This document shows positions 23,028 through 34,161 of a DNA stretch of 64,000 bases, in pieces; the first letter of the stretch is position 1, and each line of letters opens with the position of its first letter. The DNA lies in the NCBI RefSeq assembly GCF_004011695.2, contig NC_082407.1:1612001-1676000 (forward strand). Reading direction: 5' to 3'. The notes below the pieces were generated by a model. That model was not told where the DNA came from. It searched no databases and was given only the letters and a program-made list of their open reading frames with translations. This DNA is from Ascochyta rabiei. Taxonomy: Eukaryota > Ascomycota > Dothideomycetes > Pleosporales > Didymellaceae. The position numbers were made by a program, and so were the translations under genes.

Positions 23028-24614
23028 GGCGTCAGCTAGATTCAGAGTCGGTTTTAGATTCACGGATATCTTGCGTGGCATAGTTTGTGCGTTCATTTTG
23101 GCATAGCATGGGCGTTTGGACAAAGCGCATAGGCATTAGATTCTGCTTCTGATATATATTTTGGGCCGCTTGGTCTTCACCAACATTGACACACATGATA
23201 TCTATTTCACGCGCTCCACGCCTTTCGCGGGTCCATCACATGCTTCACCACGCATCAGCCATTGTGTTCAGCTTGGTGTGTACGTCACCACGGCCGGCGC
23301 CCCTCCGTCGGCCTTTCTTCGTCAGCGGGATAGTCTTGCAAATTTTCTTATCTCCGCTATCAACGCCTTCCCCAATTCATGGCTCGTACAACACACAAGA
23401 CTCTTGGGATCCTGTTAAGCTCAACGCCTGCTTTCCACAGTTGCCGCAAGTGGCAGGATCGCAGACTTCCAAGCCCGGCGCCTGCTTTCGACAGTTGCCC
23501 CGTATAGGCAAGTTTGGAGATGGGAGATGCATGGTAAGAGCTTCTGCAGAGAATTTTAGGTCAGGGTGACGTGTTAGTTTCTTGGAAGTTTCAGGCACAA
23601 GCTCAACGCCTGCTTTCTGCACTTGCTGCTTTGGGTAGGTTTGGGATATTTGACGATCTGTTGCTGGTGTTGCTTGCTTGGGCTGGAGAGCTTGGCTTGA
23701 AAATATCAGTGTTGGCAGGAGCGCTCGATGTACTTCCGAGCTGTTGCTGTAACGGTGAGATGCAAACAACAGAGAAAAAGCCTACGGAGCAGCAGGGATC
23801 AGTCAATGTAGAGTCCCTGCAGTCTTGCAGAATTTTACAAAATTACGGCGGTTCCTTCGGAAATTGCATAACATGTCAGTTTGCGCTGAAAGCTTCAAAG
23901 AAAGGTTGTCTGGGGCGTTGAGGTTAGAACTCGAATACTTTGTTCAGGTGAGCGCAGACGTAAGGCTGTCAAGCAGTTGAAATCATTGTTCACTCTCCTC
24001 TCGGCCAAAGTGGTTAAGGTTAAGGTTTGAGTTGCAAGGAAGCTCAGCGCCTGTTTTTGATGGTTGCCGCATTAGGGAGTTTGATAAGGTTACAAGCTCG
24101 ACGCCTATATTCGACAGAATGCTAACAACTTGCCACATACGGCAGTTCTTATGAGGGACATCACAGCAAGTGCGTTGTGACCTAATCGTTTGCAGCGATG
24201 GGGACAGAAACACGGTCGCCGGTGGCTGCTTCCTTTGTCCTTCTACAATGCAGAACGCTGTCGTACAGGTGGGCGGGCGGGATGATTCCGTCAGGGCGCG
24301 GGGTGCGCCGAAGGGCGTTGCAGTGGGACCATCAACCTTCACTATACCCTCAAATCATTGCTTTGGACTACAAGACGGAGGGGGCTCTCTACCGTTCTTA
24401 GGCTTCGTCGTTGTAGTACACTTTTGACGGCAGGTCATAGGTTGGATACTGCCTGCCATGTAGGTCACTACTAATTTTGGCCCCCACGAGGTCAGCGTCC
24501 AGTTCTGCAGCCCGTCAGCCGTTCTTCACAATCGTTCTCGTGCTCCTTCTCAACCCTTCAAATCATCTACAAAGGTGCATAATTCATGATTCTGGTGCTT
24601 GACATTTCCTTACG
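23028..24614. other. Gene-free region with degenerate repeats
   Basis: About 1.6 kb between ERO1 and the HET-domain gene. Apart from the repeat described separately, only short, unsupported ORFs are present. It marks the left edge of the accessory-looking segment. Confidence 0.5.
23417..24130. repeat. Five degenerate ~50-bp repeat units
   Basis: Copies of a motif close to caagctcaacgcctgctttc followed by gacagttgccgc occur near 23420, 23475, 23597, 24040 and 24092. Several are followed about 15 bp later by an aggcaagtttgg-like tail. The first two are adjacent; the last two are adjacent about 600 bp downstream. Units differ by scattered substitutions. No coding potential. Confidence 0.55.
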
Positions 24615-27001
24615 ATGAAGCTGTGCGAGTACTGCATCACGAATGTCCTTGAGAGCAAGGTGTCTTGGGACTATCACAACCACTCCTACGATGCTCTTAC
24701 GCCGTCGTCAAAGTATCGCTGCCTATTCTGCTCGACACTTCGACAAGACATCAGGAGGGTCGCACCGTGGTTGAGAGAGTCTGATTATGCAGATGCATGG
24801 CCGGTTTATCGCTGGAGCATGAGAAGCCTAGCGAGGATACGAGAAAGCCTGGAGACAATAGTCGTGACCTTCCGGTACGTGCCACCTAAGAAAAGGCCAG
24901 GTGGAAGTTCAAGTGAGGAGGAAGCAAACATCGCGCTTCCAACAAGGACATTTTTTCTTTTCCCAGACAAAGGTACGCATGCCATCCCTTGTGAGATGGA
25001 ACTTGACCTGGAGAGATTTACACACATTTCCCAGTTAGCTACTGATTTGGCATTAGAGCTCCAGCCACTGCCGACCGCAGAGAAGCTTGGAAACACAACA
25101 AATCCAGCTATAAATGGTGGCTACCAAATCCGATCATGGGTCGAGAATTGCGACAAATCACATACAGACTGTATGAGACGGAGGAAGGCCACCCCCAGGA
25201 CCTCACGCTTCATACCAACCCGTTTGCTCGACATTAGCGGCCTACCTGAATCGCCAATTCGAGTGATCGAAACAGCCACAACAACCGTACAGGGTCCGTA
25301 CTGTTCCCTCTCGCACTGCTGGGGAAAGCCCGATTTTGTCCAACTGCGCGATAACAACAGAAAGTCGTTCATGACCGACGGCGTGCCGTGGAACCTCTTC
25401 ACCAAAAATTTCAAACAGGCAGTCGAGGTTGCTCGCTTCCTTGACGTGGGATACATTTGGATCGACAGCTTATGTATTATCCAAGGTAGCGCAGAAGACT
25501 GGGTGCAGGAAGCGAGCCGGATGCATTTGGTCTACAGGAATAGCTATTGTAACATAGCGATTGCAGACTCGGTCGGCCAGTATGGAGGTGCTTTCCGTAC
25601 ACGTGAACCTACAGATGTTTCGCCAGTATTGTATCAGTCCAGCCAAGACTCACCAATGTTTGCTGGAAAGGCTTGGAGGGCTGTACCTGAGGACCTTTGG
25701 GCCCGCGAGCTACTTCAATCAAGTCTTTACACCCGCGGATGGGTGTTCCAAGGTATCTTCCAATTCTCAAGTGTCTGCAACATGCTTATTCAATAACAGA
25801 ACGAATGTTGTCGCCGCGAATACTCCACTTTGCTAGGAACCAGGTGTTTTGGGATTGTCCATCTCTGAGTGCGTGTGAGGCGCTGCCAGCCGGCTTACCA
25901 CGGTCAATGGACATCACGGCGGGACCTGACAGACACTGGAGAGGCAGATTACAAGAGCCTGGAGAAAGCCGTGATCTTGCCGGACCGAACGATCAACCAC
26001 TATCAGTGTACTGGCAAACCGCCGTACGGAATTACACAAGCTGTAATTTGACACAACGCTCAGACAAGCTCATCGCGCTGTGGGGGGTTGCAAAATTGAT
26101 TAAGGACGCAATGGGCGTGGAATATGGCGAGGGCCTCTGGGAAGACAACCTCGAAGATCAATTGACATGGCGGGTCGCAGAATGCAGACTAAAGGAGCGT
26201 CCTGTCACTGAGAAACGAAAAATTCCCTCATGGTCCTGGGCCTCGATGGATGGCGAGATCATAATCGCTGACAGACTATCCGACAAGAAACACTGGACAG
26301 TATGTGACCACAATGGTCGTCCCCTGGAGCTTGATCTGGTTGGAGTCAAGCGCTACGCGCGAGTGTTGCAATCAGCATCTGGCGAAACAGCGCACTTTCT
26401 GCAGCATCGTGTGCAGAGCGATAGTGTGTTGGAGGTCAAAAGTCCGAAGCACAATATTCGAAAGGAGAGATCCGGCCACCAGAGTGGAGATCATGTCGGC
26501 AAAGAAAAACTCCTCAAGGTCGTCGATGAGAACGCCGAGCCGATCCTTCACAATGCCTCGATTGCGATCCAAGGACATGTTGGTTGCGGAATGCTTGAAT
26601 TTGATGAGGTCAAGAAAGTCTGGCTCCTTCATCTTCACGACGCAAGCGATCTCGACATCGAGGCCTATCCAGACACAATACCGGGCTCTAGAGGACTACA
26701 GCACCACTCCAGGTTTGTGGTGTTATCAGCCAAGAAGGTAGTCCAACCAAAATCAGAGGTGGCTAGCCCTCTATTTGAGACACGCCATCTCAGCGAAGAC
26801 GCCGAGATTGAAGGACGCGGCATTCTCTTGAGAGCTGTTGGGGAAAATGACAAAGAATATCATTTTCAAAGAACTGGGGCCTTCCGCTTCCGTGTCGCAA
26901 ACGAACAAACGTTCCGTCTACTCTTGGTTTCGGCTGGTGGGCAGAACCTCCCCCCCAAAAAGTACAACGCTGGAAGGGGGTTGAAGTTTTGGCTGGACTG
27001 A
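24615..27001 (+). CDS. Heterokaryon incompatibility (HET) domain protein
   Basis: Two exons, 24615-25752 and 25800-27001, give 779 residues. The 47-nt intron (GTATCT to CAG) rejoins LYTRGWVFQ with ERMLSPRILHF, the most conserved end of the HET domain; without splicing there is a premature stop. The HET domain spans about residues 228-385 (YCSLSHCWG, YIWIDSLCIIQ, GWVFQERMLSPR). The N-terminus has a C-x2-C...C-x2-C arrangement (CEYC, CLFC) common in this class. The C-terminal ~390 residues have no domain I recognise. HET proteins trigger programmed cell death in non-self recognition in several ascomycetes (established for some members), but most genomic copies have no assigned role. Confidence 0.92.
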
Positions 27002-27384
27002 CATTGCTGAATGATGCTCTAAACAGCGTTTACTAGTTTTGAGGTGTCATAAGAGATAATCACAATTCACATCGTGCTACTGATTCACTGGTGTAATCTT
27101 TAGATCTGCTGAGCTATGTTTCTTGAAACCCACTATGAGGATGTAAACAAAAACCTTGGGTCCTGGGGTAGTAGTAGTTTCCCACTAATCTAAAGGCTTC
27201 CTGTTCCTGGACTGTACCGTTGAAATACCTCCGTTTTTGAGTACACCGGAAGCTGCTGGCGATTTTAGCGATTTTGTGGGCGTCATCATAGTCCATGTAA
27301 AATCACATTGTTCGTGAGTTCACAAGCGATTATAGGTATAGCGTTTATACGAGGAACATATACTGCTGGAGACTATGCTACATG
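27002..27384. other. Convergent intergenic region
   Basis: About 380 bp between the 3' ends of the HET gene and the S41 peptidase gene. No feature seen. Confidence 0.4.
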
Positions 27385-30169
27385 CTATAACCTAGGAGCA
27401 ACCGGGTCGTACGCACACCCAAGCGCCCGAGTGCCTGTAGTGGGACGGCAGTAACCAGAAGATAGTTTCTCCTGATACTGAGTTCCTGCTTCGTTATTAT
27501 AAATGGATTTCGTTTCTCCGCTAGGAAAGTCGAGTAGACATGATCCGAAACAGGTGGCGCTTCCTTTTCTGTTCGTGCATTCCGGAAGACATCTGTCGAC
27601 ACGTATAGTCTTTCCCTCACGAGAACAATAGACCTCTATATTCCTGCAGATCGACCCTGCGTCCTGGCAACCAAGGCCACCGGTGGTCTTGATACAGCGT
27701 GGGAATGGGGTGGCGCCACGTGTGCCAACTCTTCCGACATCACTGTGAAGTCCGTCGTCTGGATCCTCATCCCACTTCGCTTGCTTAGCCAGAGAGGTAT
27801 TCGGGCTGAGTATAGGAGCCTGTGCACCAACCTTCGGCGGTGCAGTCGGATTGGTGTTGTTGGTCTTTGAAAAGCCAGTTGATCCCTCCACGCAGAGGGA
27901 AGAGTCCACAAAGGCTGCGGCAGAGACATCGTGCCATAGACGCGTCATGTTGTAGATGTTCGCTAGGGTGTAGTAGATGCGGCAGTCCGCAGCCTCGTAC
28001 TTGAACTGCAACGGAGTCGTGTCACCCTTCCGGACCTGGTCGCGGAGGTTGAACTGAGCGTATTTGATGAAAATGGAAGAATCCCTCACTTCAGGCACCG
28101 TCGCATTCACATTCGTGCTGACTTGCTCGTCGAGTTGTCGGGCGGTCAACATATCGTTGTCTAGTGTGTAAGTGTCGTAGGACCTGGCACCGCGATTGCC
28201 GCTCGCAGCCTGCATCGGTCCAGTCGCGGGTCGACCTCCAGCCACAATGGTTTTGACTCCGGCCTGAGTCATCATTTCGATGAACAGAGAACATGCGGAT
28301 GCGCAAAGGCCATCAGTGAGCAGAACAATCTGATCCGGGTTAAACTTGCGCTCCGTGAACGCCCAGTCAGATTTGTCAGGTAGGTACATAACGGGATACC
28401 ATTGATCGAAAGCTGCCTGATGAAGATGTTAGCTCAATTTGTATATGCCTAAAGTTCCAGGTATGACCAGGAACGGCACTTACTGTATCGAAAGTTGGGT
28501 TTGCTAGATCATATCGTTCAAGAAGCGAGAAGGTATCGCCGTTGTCACCAACAGGACCTTGGTATTCTTGCCAGCTACTGAAATTGTTTCCAGTAGCAGC
28601 ATCGAGTCGATCAGTGATGACCCATTCGTTGGCCGCAGCATCGTATTTGGTGTAACGTTCCGTTTCGTTGGCTTCATTCAAGGAATTCCACCACTCAGTT
28701 GTTGCTGAGCCCAACACGTTGGCCAATTCGAAACTGCGTCTTCTGCTCCCAGCAAATGGCGTCAGATCTGGAAAGAATGCCTTGAAACTCGTATAAGCAA
28801 GGAACGGAGTACCCCCAGAATTGCGTTGAAGATCAATCACAACCCTGGTAACACCTGCGTCAGAAGCGTTTCCGATGAAGTATGTCACAGCGTCTGCCCA
28901 GTTTCCTATTGATTCAGGAATTGCATCGAAGCTCGGCAGGCTCAATACACCGGTGGAGATGTCGTTGTAGAAATAACCGGTGACGAGACCGCTGTGATAG
29001 ACACCAAGATCGTCTTGTGCGATATTGGGATCTTCGGGAAAGGCGCCGTAACTCGCTTCTGACCAGTTCCCTGGGGCAGCTTGCGGGGTATCAGATGATT
29101 CAGAGCTTTCGGATGCTGTTGGCTCATACGAAGCCGGTAGCAGGCCGAGGACGAAGTAGTTGTAGAAGTCGCCACCCGTCGTCAGAGGTCCCGTGGCGTT
29201 GGCAGGCTCATTGTAAACCGCCAACCAAATGGTGTCCAAAGATGTGCCGTTCTCGAACGTGAAGATGAGTTTGTCGCCAGGGTAGAAAGTGCCTGAGCCA
29301 GAGAACGTGGTGAGTCCACCTTGAATATCAAGTGTGGGATGTGACATTAGGTCGTTCCATTCAGCATGTGGTTCAACATACCCCCATGAGTTGAGTGCAG
29401 CGTAGGCTGTAAGAAACTCATTGACTTCAGTACCATTGATTGTGGCGATCGCTGATGGCTTCCAGCCTTCTGATGCATACTCTGGGAGAAGATCATCTGT
29501 GATATAGATCTTTGGTGCCTGCTTCCCGTCAATTGAGGCAGACACAACCTCGTAAGGGCTCGCAAATGAAAATGCAGCCAGTACGCCAGCAGTCAACGTG
29601 ACGTGACCGTCTTTTAGGGCGAGGACAAGGAGTTGAACATCTGCTTCGAAGTTGTACTGGTTGTAATATTCGCCTGCTTCAACCCGTTGTTGTATCCTTC
29701 CAAGCTCTGCTACGAAGTCGATCGCTGGTTGCTGATAGCCTTCAGGGGGACTTTTAAGATAAGCTAGAGTGCTCTGAAATTGAAGCGTCTCGTTCCAGTA
29801 TTTGATAAATCGTGACGCAACCGCGCTATTGAATGGAACACTTGTAAGGCATTCGTACGCATCGCTGGCCGCAAAAAGCTGATAACCTGTTCACGATCAG
29901 ACACATAGAGGCTAGTAGGGAGACACTCAGGGCTAATATCCTCGACAGAAATGGTTGAGGCAGCACTAGCTTCAAAGCTCTCACGTTCTCACATAAGACA
30001 ATTGATGGGACGCACCTTCGTTCACAGCTTCAATGATGTCTCCACAGATTGTTGACTGTGCAGGTGCGTTTGCGGTAGGAGACGGTTCCTGTCGGGCGAT
30101 CTTATGTGGTACCGAACGGGCGAGGCCGAAGGCTGCACAGCCAAGCACCAACAAGCTCTGGAGAAGCAT
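27385..30169 (-). CDS. Secreted S41-family serine peptidase (CPAF-like)
   Basis: Three exons, 30016-30169, 28484-29886 and 27385-28416, encode 862 residues; donors GTGCGT and GTAAGT, acceptors CAG. The signal peptide is MLLQSLLVLGCAAFGLARS, followed by a likely KR/AR pro-region boundary. The S41 catalytic elements visible are KDGH (His146) and DGLCASACSLF, where Ser559 of CAS is the expected nucleophile. The segment VVIDLQRNSGG is the conserved strand-turn of the tail-specific protease fold. There are several NxS/T sites and a Cys-rich C-terminal domain (about 745-850), probably disulfide-bonded. Fungal relatives are annotated as S41 or CPAF-like peptidases; some homologues sit in natural-product clusters, but no such cluster is visible here. 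Confidence 0.88.
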
Positions 30170-30545
30170 GTTTCTTGCACCACGACTGCAAATGAAGAGC
30201 TATCAGGGGCGACGACATCCTGTAAGCTGGGCCTTTTCGCTCATTTAAAGATAATTTCTTTGTGGCTGCAGCTGGCGTCTACACGATGGCCCAATCGAGT
30301 TTATAGGGTTTGGGGGCCATTTGAGCCGTTCAGGCACCCGCGCGTAGCTTTACGCCCCCATCTGCCACATCTGGGAGATGACCCGGGCTCAGCTCTCACC
30401 AGGCCTAAAAGCTGATTGGCGTCGCAGCTCCACTCACCGGTCACAGTCCAGCCATATATAATCTCTTTCTGATTCAGGTCATCACACCTGATAAAGTGCC
30501 CAGGAATAGCCACCACTAAAGACGCGTTACGTTTACCGATCGATC
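30170..30545. other. Divergent intergenic region
   Basis: About 375 bp between the S41 peptidase gene (minus) and the NACHT-type gene (plus). It carries a TATA-like element close to the NACHT-type start. Confidence 0.4.
30454..30462 (+). promoter_or_regulatory. Possible TATA element of the NACHT-type gene
   Basis: The sequence atatataat lies about 85 nt before the ATG at 30546. Its position suits a core promoter; this is assignment by sequence and distance only. Confidence 0.35.
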
Positions 30546-33500
30546 ATGGACGATTCAGCTTTGCAGTCGTTCACCAGAAACCCCTCCCCCGACATCTTTG
30601 CGGGTGTGTTTGACTGGGTTTTCGATAATGATGTCTTCCGGAGATGGCGCTGTGGACATGGGGCATGGCAATTACATTGTGTTGGGGGGCCTGGCTCTGG
30701 AAAAGTAAGCTTAGTACATGCGCTCGTCCATACTACAACCCACGAAAAAGCAAGACCTGTTCGTAGCAAGTAACGGTATACGATTACCTATGTGCTTTCA
30801 GAGCTCTACGCAACACATCGAATTTATTGAACATGTATTTATGAATAACGTGTTTTATAAGCGAGCGCCGCGTACAAGCGAGCGCCGCACCCCACCAAGT
30901 TTGCGCACCTCTCCTATCTCAACGTACAATGGCTCAACGCAGCGCTACTATATTAGCTTCAAATAAAGCAGATATCTAGCTTACTATCTTATCTATTAAT
31001 TCCTATTAAATACAGAGTAATTATAATACTGCTGTTGTCTATAACGTGTCTGAACGAACAATCCGCCGCTAACGCGCTGGCAAGCCTGCCTAACGCAATT
31101 ACTAACCTAACTTAAAGAAGTTAACCTAGATAGAAGAGGAGGTAATAGTCTAGTATATACTTAACTTAGACTAACGTAGATTTAGGCCTATATACGCAGC
31201 CGTACGTAATATGGCTAATAAGCTACTAGCTGCGCGCAGTGCAGGTCAGGTTAGCGTCTACTGGCTACGCAACTTTATTAAGCGTACTAAGAGTCTTACA
31301 ACACGTTTCAACTAAGCGTATAATAGGCAGAGAGCCCTCTATAAGGATCTAGTCTTAATTAGCCACTGGTTTAAGCTTGTAGAGCAGACAAAGGCCAGGT
31401 ACAGCATCTGCAATAATAACGTCTACAACTTTAACAAGGCTGGCTTTATAATGGGCAAGATCACAACTTAGCTTATTGTGACAGGGTTAGAGAGGAGAGG
31501 CAGGCCAAAAGCTGTTCAGCCTGGCAATCGCGAGTGGGTGACAGTTATCGCTGCAATTAACGCTGCTGGCTAGACAATCCCACCCTTCCTTATCTTTGCT
31601 GGCTAATACCACTTGTCTGCCTAGTACAAGGAGGCAGAGATCCCACGCAACTGGGCGATCGCAGTCAGCAACAACGGCTGGACAACCAACGAGCTTGGAG
31701 TTAAGTGGCTGAAGCACTTTATTAAGCATACAGAGGCTTAGGTAGTAGGCGCACGTTGCCTGCTTATTCTTAACAGCCACAAGAGCTACTACTCTCTTAA
31801 ATTTAAGCAGCTCTGTAAGGAGAATAACATCTACACGCTCTGTATGCCGCCTTACTTATTACACCTGCTGCAGCCTCTTAACGTTAGCTGCTTCTTGCTG
31901 TTGAAGCGCGCGTACAGTTGTGAGATTAAGAGCCTAATCTGCCACTACATTAACTACATTACTAAGCTTAAGTTTCTACCAGCGTTTAAGGCAGCCTTTA
32001 ATTAATTATTTACATTAGCTAACATCTGCTCAGCTTTTTAAGGCGCAGGCCTTGTTCCCCTCTAGCTAGACGCTGTTCTATTAAAGCTAGACGTACAGCT
32101 CCGTACACCTTCTCCTGCTGCTCTTACAGAGACCCTCTAGGAGGCTTATATGCTAAGCAACATATATAAGCTTAATACTTAATTAATATTAATATGTAAT
32201 TATATACATTAGCATAAGAGCTTATTACCTGCCTTAATTATTAAAGCAATTAATCAGCTTAAAAAGGGCGCTGAGGTAATAATGCTCTCTGCTGAGCTAA
32301 TAAGCGATCAGATCGCCAGCCTTAAGAAGGCTAATAAGGCAGCATTAGAGCAGAAATAACGCAAGAAAAAGCGTATACAGAAGCAAGGAGTCTTAACAAA
32401 GGGAGCTAGCAAGGATATACTTGCTTAACGTGAGGCTGATCAGCAGGTTGCTTATAAAGAGCGTCAAGGAGGCAAGCAATCAGGCCTCAGCTGCCAGGCT
32501 CTTGCGCGCTGTACAAGGTGCAGAGAGACTGGTTATAACTCACGCACGTGTAAGAAAGATACTTTAGATACTGCTTAATCTACTCTATAATTGTCTAACT
32601 GTTATGTTATTACGTTGTTGAGATACACGCTTACAGATATGTGCAAACCTGGTGGGGTGCGGCGCTCGCTTGTACGCGGCGCTCGCTTATAAAACACGTT
32701 ATTAGGCCCACTAACACAAGGGCAGACGACGCTAGCAACCTTGGTCGCTCAACACCTTGAGCAGCATCCTGAACATAGTGGGCACCCAGTCATCTCTTTA
32801 CGTATCAATCAAGATGTTGCAGATGACCATATCAATCTTATTGAGGATCTTCTGAAGGCAGTGTACCAGAGTTTGGAGGAGTACCCGACGCTCCAAAGCG
32901 ATGACTCCTACGATTTTCACAACGAGTATTGTGAACATCTTCCGGAAGGCGCCCGAAGGAGAGAGCGGCTGAAACTCATCCGTAAGGCTGTTAGTGCGCA
33001 GCTTGAGGCGACCGAAGATCCCCATACGTTCCTGATCCTTGATGGCCTCGATAGATGTGGTCCAACATTACGCTACATGCTGGAATCAGAGCTCGCAGAC
33101 CTGCAGCACAGGGGGGTAAAAGTTCTGTTGACCTCTCGTTTGGCTGTTTTTGAGCAAAAGGAAGCTCTGTGCTCTCACGAGCGTCATGAGGATATTGCCG
33201 ACAACGCGCTGGATTTGTACCTGCAATGCCGCAATTGCCAACGATTTGCAATGTGCTTCCCCTGCAAAGACGCACAAAGGATCTGTGACCGCTGGTATGT
33301 CACTGCTGCGCCAGTCCTACCCTTCTTGCTAAAAACCGCCCCAGTAACGTTGAGGGCAGTCTCTACGAACCGTATGATCACGTCAACATTAGGGTACGAG
33401 TGCCTCAGGAGGCGATGGCAAAGTTCGTCGCGTGGGATCTCGAACGCGAGCACGGCGATCTAGGGCTCAACAGTTCGGCTCGAAAACCACCCCTCTCGCT

Positions 33501-34161
33501 CTTGGGTGAGAATCTGTTGTCCAACCAGGCCTCGAAACCCATCCAAACGCTTGTAGACGACATCACAGCATACTCGTACGAGAATATAGGAATAGCCAGA
33601 GCAAGACTAGATCTCGTACATGACATGGAATCTCTCGACAGCGTCCAAGCGAGAAAAGATCAACTACCAGCTACCATCATCGCTTTATACGATGTAGGGC
33701 TGAGAGGTATCGAGCAACAGTCTCCGAGTCAACGTGACCTCGCGTTGAAGGCCATCGCGGCCGTCGCGCGATATGACGATGGAGAATCGGTTGAAGACTT
33801 ATTAGATCAGTTGCGCGGGCCTGAGAACCCCGAGCTTCGAAGTGGCGAAGAAATCGTGGAAGCAACAAGAGGCTGGCTTGTCGATGTCCTGAAAGATGGC
33901 CCTCAAAGATTGATGGTTTACAACACCAACTTCATGTATTACGTCGAACAACGATATCACCGGGGTATTCATCGCACATCAGTACAGATTGAAACTAACA
34001 GCCGTCGAAACACTGCCCGATTTGAGCTGCAGAACAACTTTAAGGAACCTACAGAAGGCCAGCCGGCTAAATTGACCAGAGCTGTTACAACCATGCCGGC
34101 TATAGAAGAATCGCCAGCCCATCCCTTCATTGTTCGGAAAGGTACACTTGTCTGGAACTGA
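30546..34161 (+). CDS. NACHT/STAND-type P-loop NTPase with Cys-rich insert
   Basis: Exons 30546-30704, 32726-33294 and 33345-34161 give 514 residues. Exon 1 ends at GGPGSGK and exon 2 starts [11 protein letters not shown], so the 2,021-nt first intron (donor GTAAGC; branch-like ctaac and CAG at the 3' end) divides Walker A between Lys and Thr. That intron contains the Fot1/pogo element. Walker B is [10 protein letters not shown], followed by VKVLLTSR, as in NACHT/STAND ATPases. After it comes a six-Cys stretch of three CX2C pairs (CRNC, CFPC, CDRC), the last Cys codon being split by intron 2 (50 nt). Next is [14 protein letters not shown] and a helical C-terminus. The N-terminus before the P-loop is only ~45 residues, so no effector domain is visible, nor C-terminal repeats. 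It could be a minimal paralogue of fungal NLR-like proteins or a decayed gene. Confidence 0.75.
30844..30896 (+). repeat. Left terminal inverted repeat
   Basis: 53 bp that are the exact reverse complement of 32651-32703; this includes the TA duplication and two outer bases that pair by chance (aa/tt). It contains two copies of a gcgagcgccgc motif, a possible transposase binding repeat. Beyond 30896 pairing continues with single mismatches that are A/G transitions. Confidence 0.92.
30848..32699 (+). mobile_element. Inactive Fot1/pogo (Tc1/mariner superfamily) DNA transposon
   Basis: 1,852 bp, flanked by TA at 30846-30847 and 32700-32701, the expected target-site duplication. Terminal inverted repeats are perfect for about 50 bp, starting ACGTGTTTTATAAGCGAG, and continue imperfectly inward. 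The interior carries a 549-codon transposase frame broken by many stop codons but with no frameshift. Size and coding content match fungal Fot1/pogo elements; it resembles in scale the Molly and Pixie elements described in Parastagonospora, which I cannot compare directly. It lies in the first intron of the NACHT-type gene in the same orientation. Confidence 0.93.
30929..32578 (+). pseudogene. Fot1/pogo transposase pseudogene with signs of RIP
   Basis: A 549-codon frame from ATG 30929 to TAA 32576-32578 stays in register throughout but has many internal TAG/TAA codons. It shows an N-terminal helix-turn-helix region, a DDE domain ([36 protein letters not shown]) and a C-terminal zinc knuckle. 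All three catalytic Asp positions, codons 169 (NFNKAGF), 282 (LILNSHKS) and 318 (LQPLNVSCF), read AAC; each follows T, so each fits TpG to TpA change. The knuckle His reads Tyr ([14 protein letters not shown]), a C-to-T change. Stops where Trp (TGG) or Gln (CAA/CAG) are expected fit the same process. The protein cannot be functional. Confidence 0.92.
32651..32703 (-). repeat. Right terminal inverted repeat
   Basis: Exact reverse complement of 30844-30896. The element itself ends at 32699, followed by TA and then the remaining native intron with a ctaac branch-like site and the CAG acceptor at 32723-32725. Confidence 0.92.

Noticed and set aside
31487..31780. 97-codon minus-strand ORF within the transposon
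   Set aside because: Antisense of the transposase frame, which is clearly on the plus strand.
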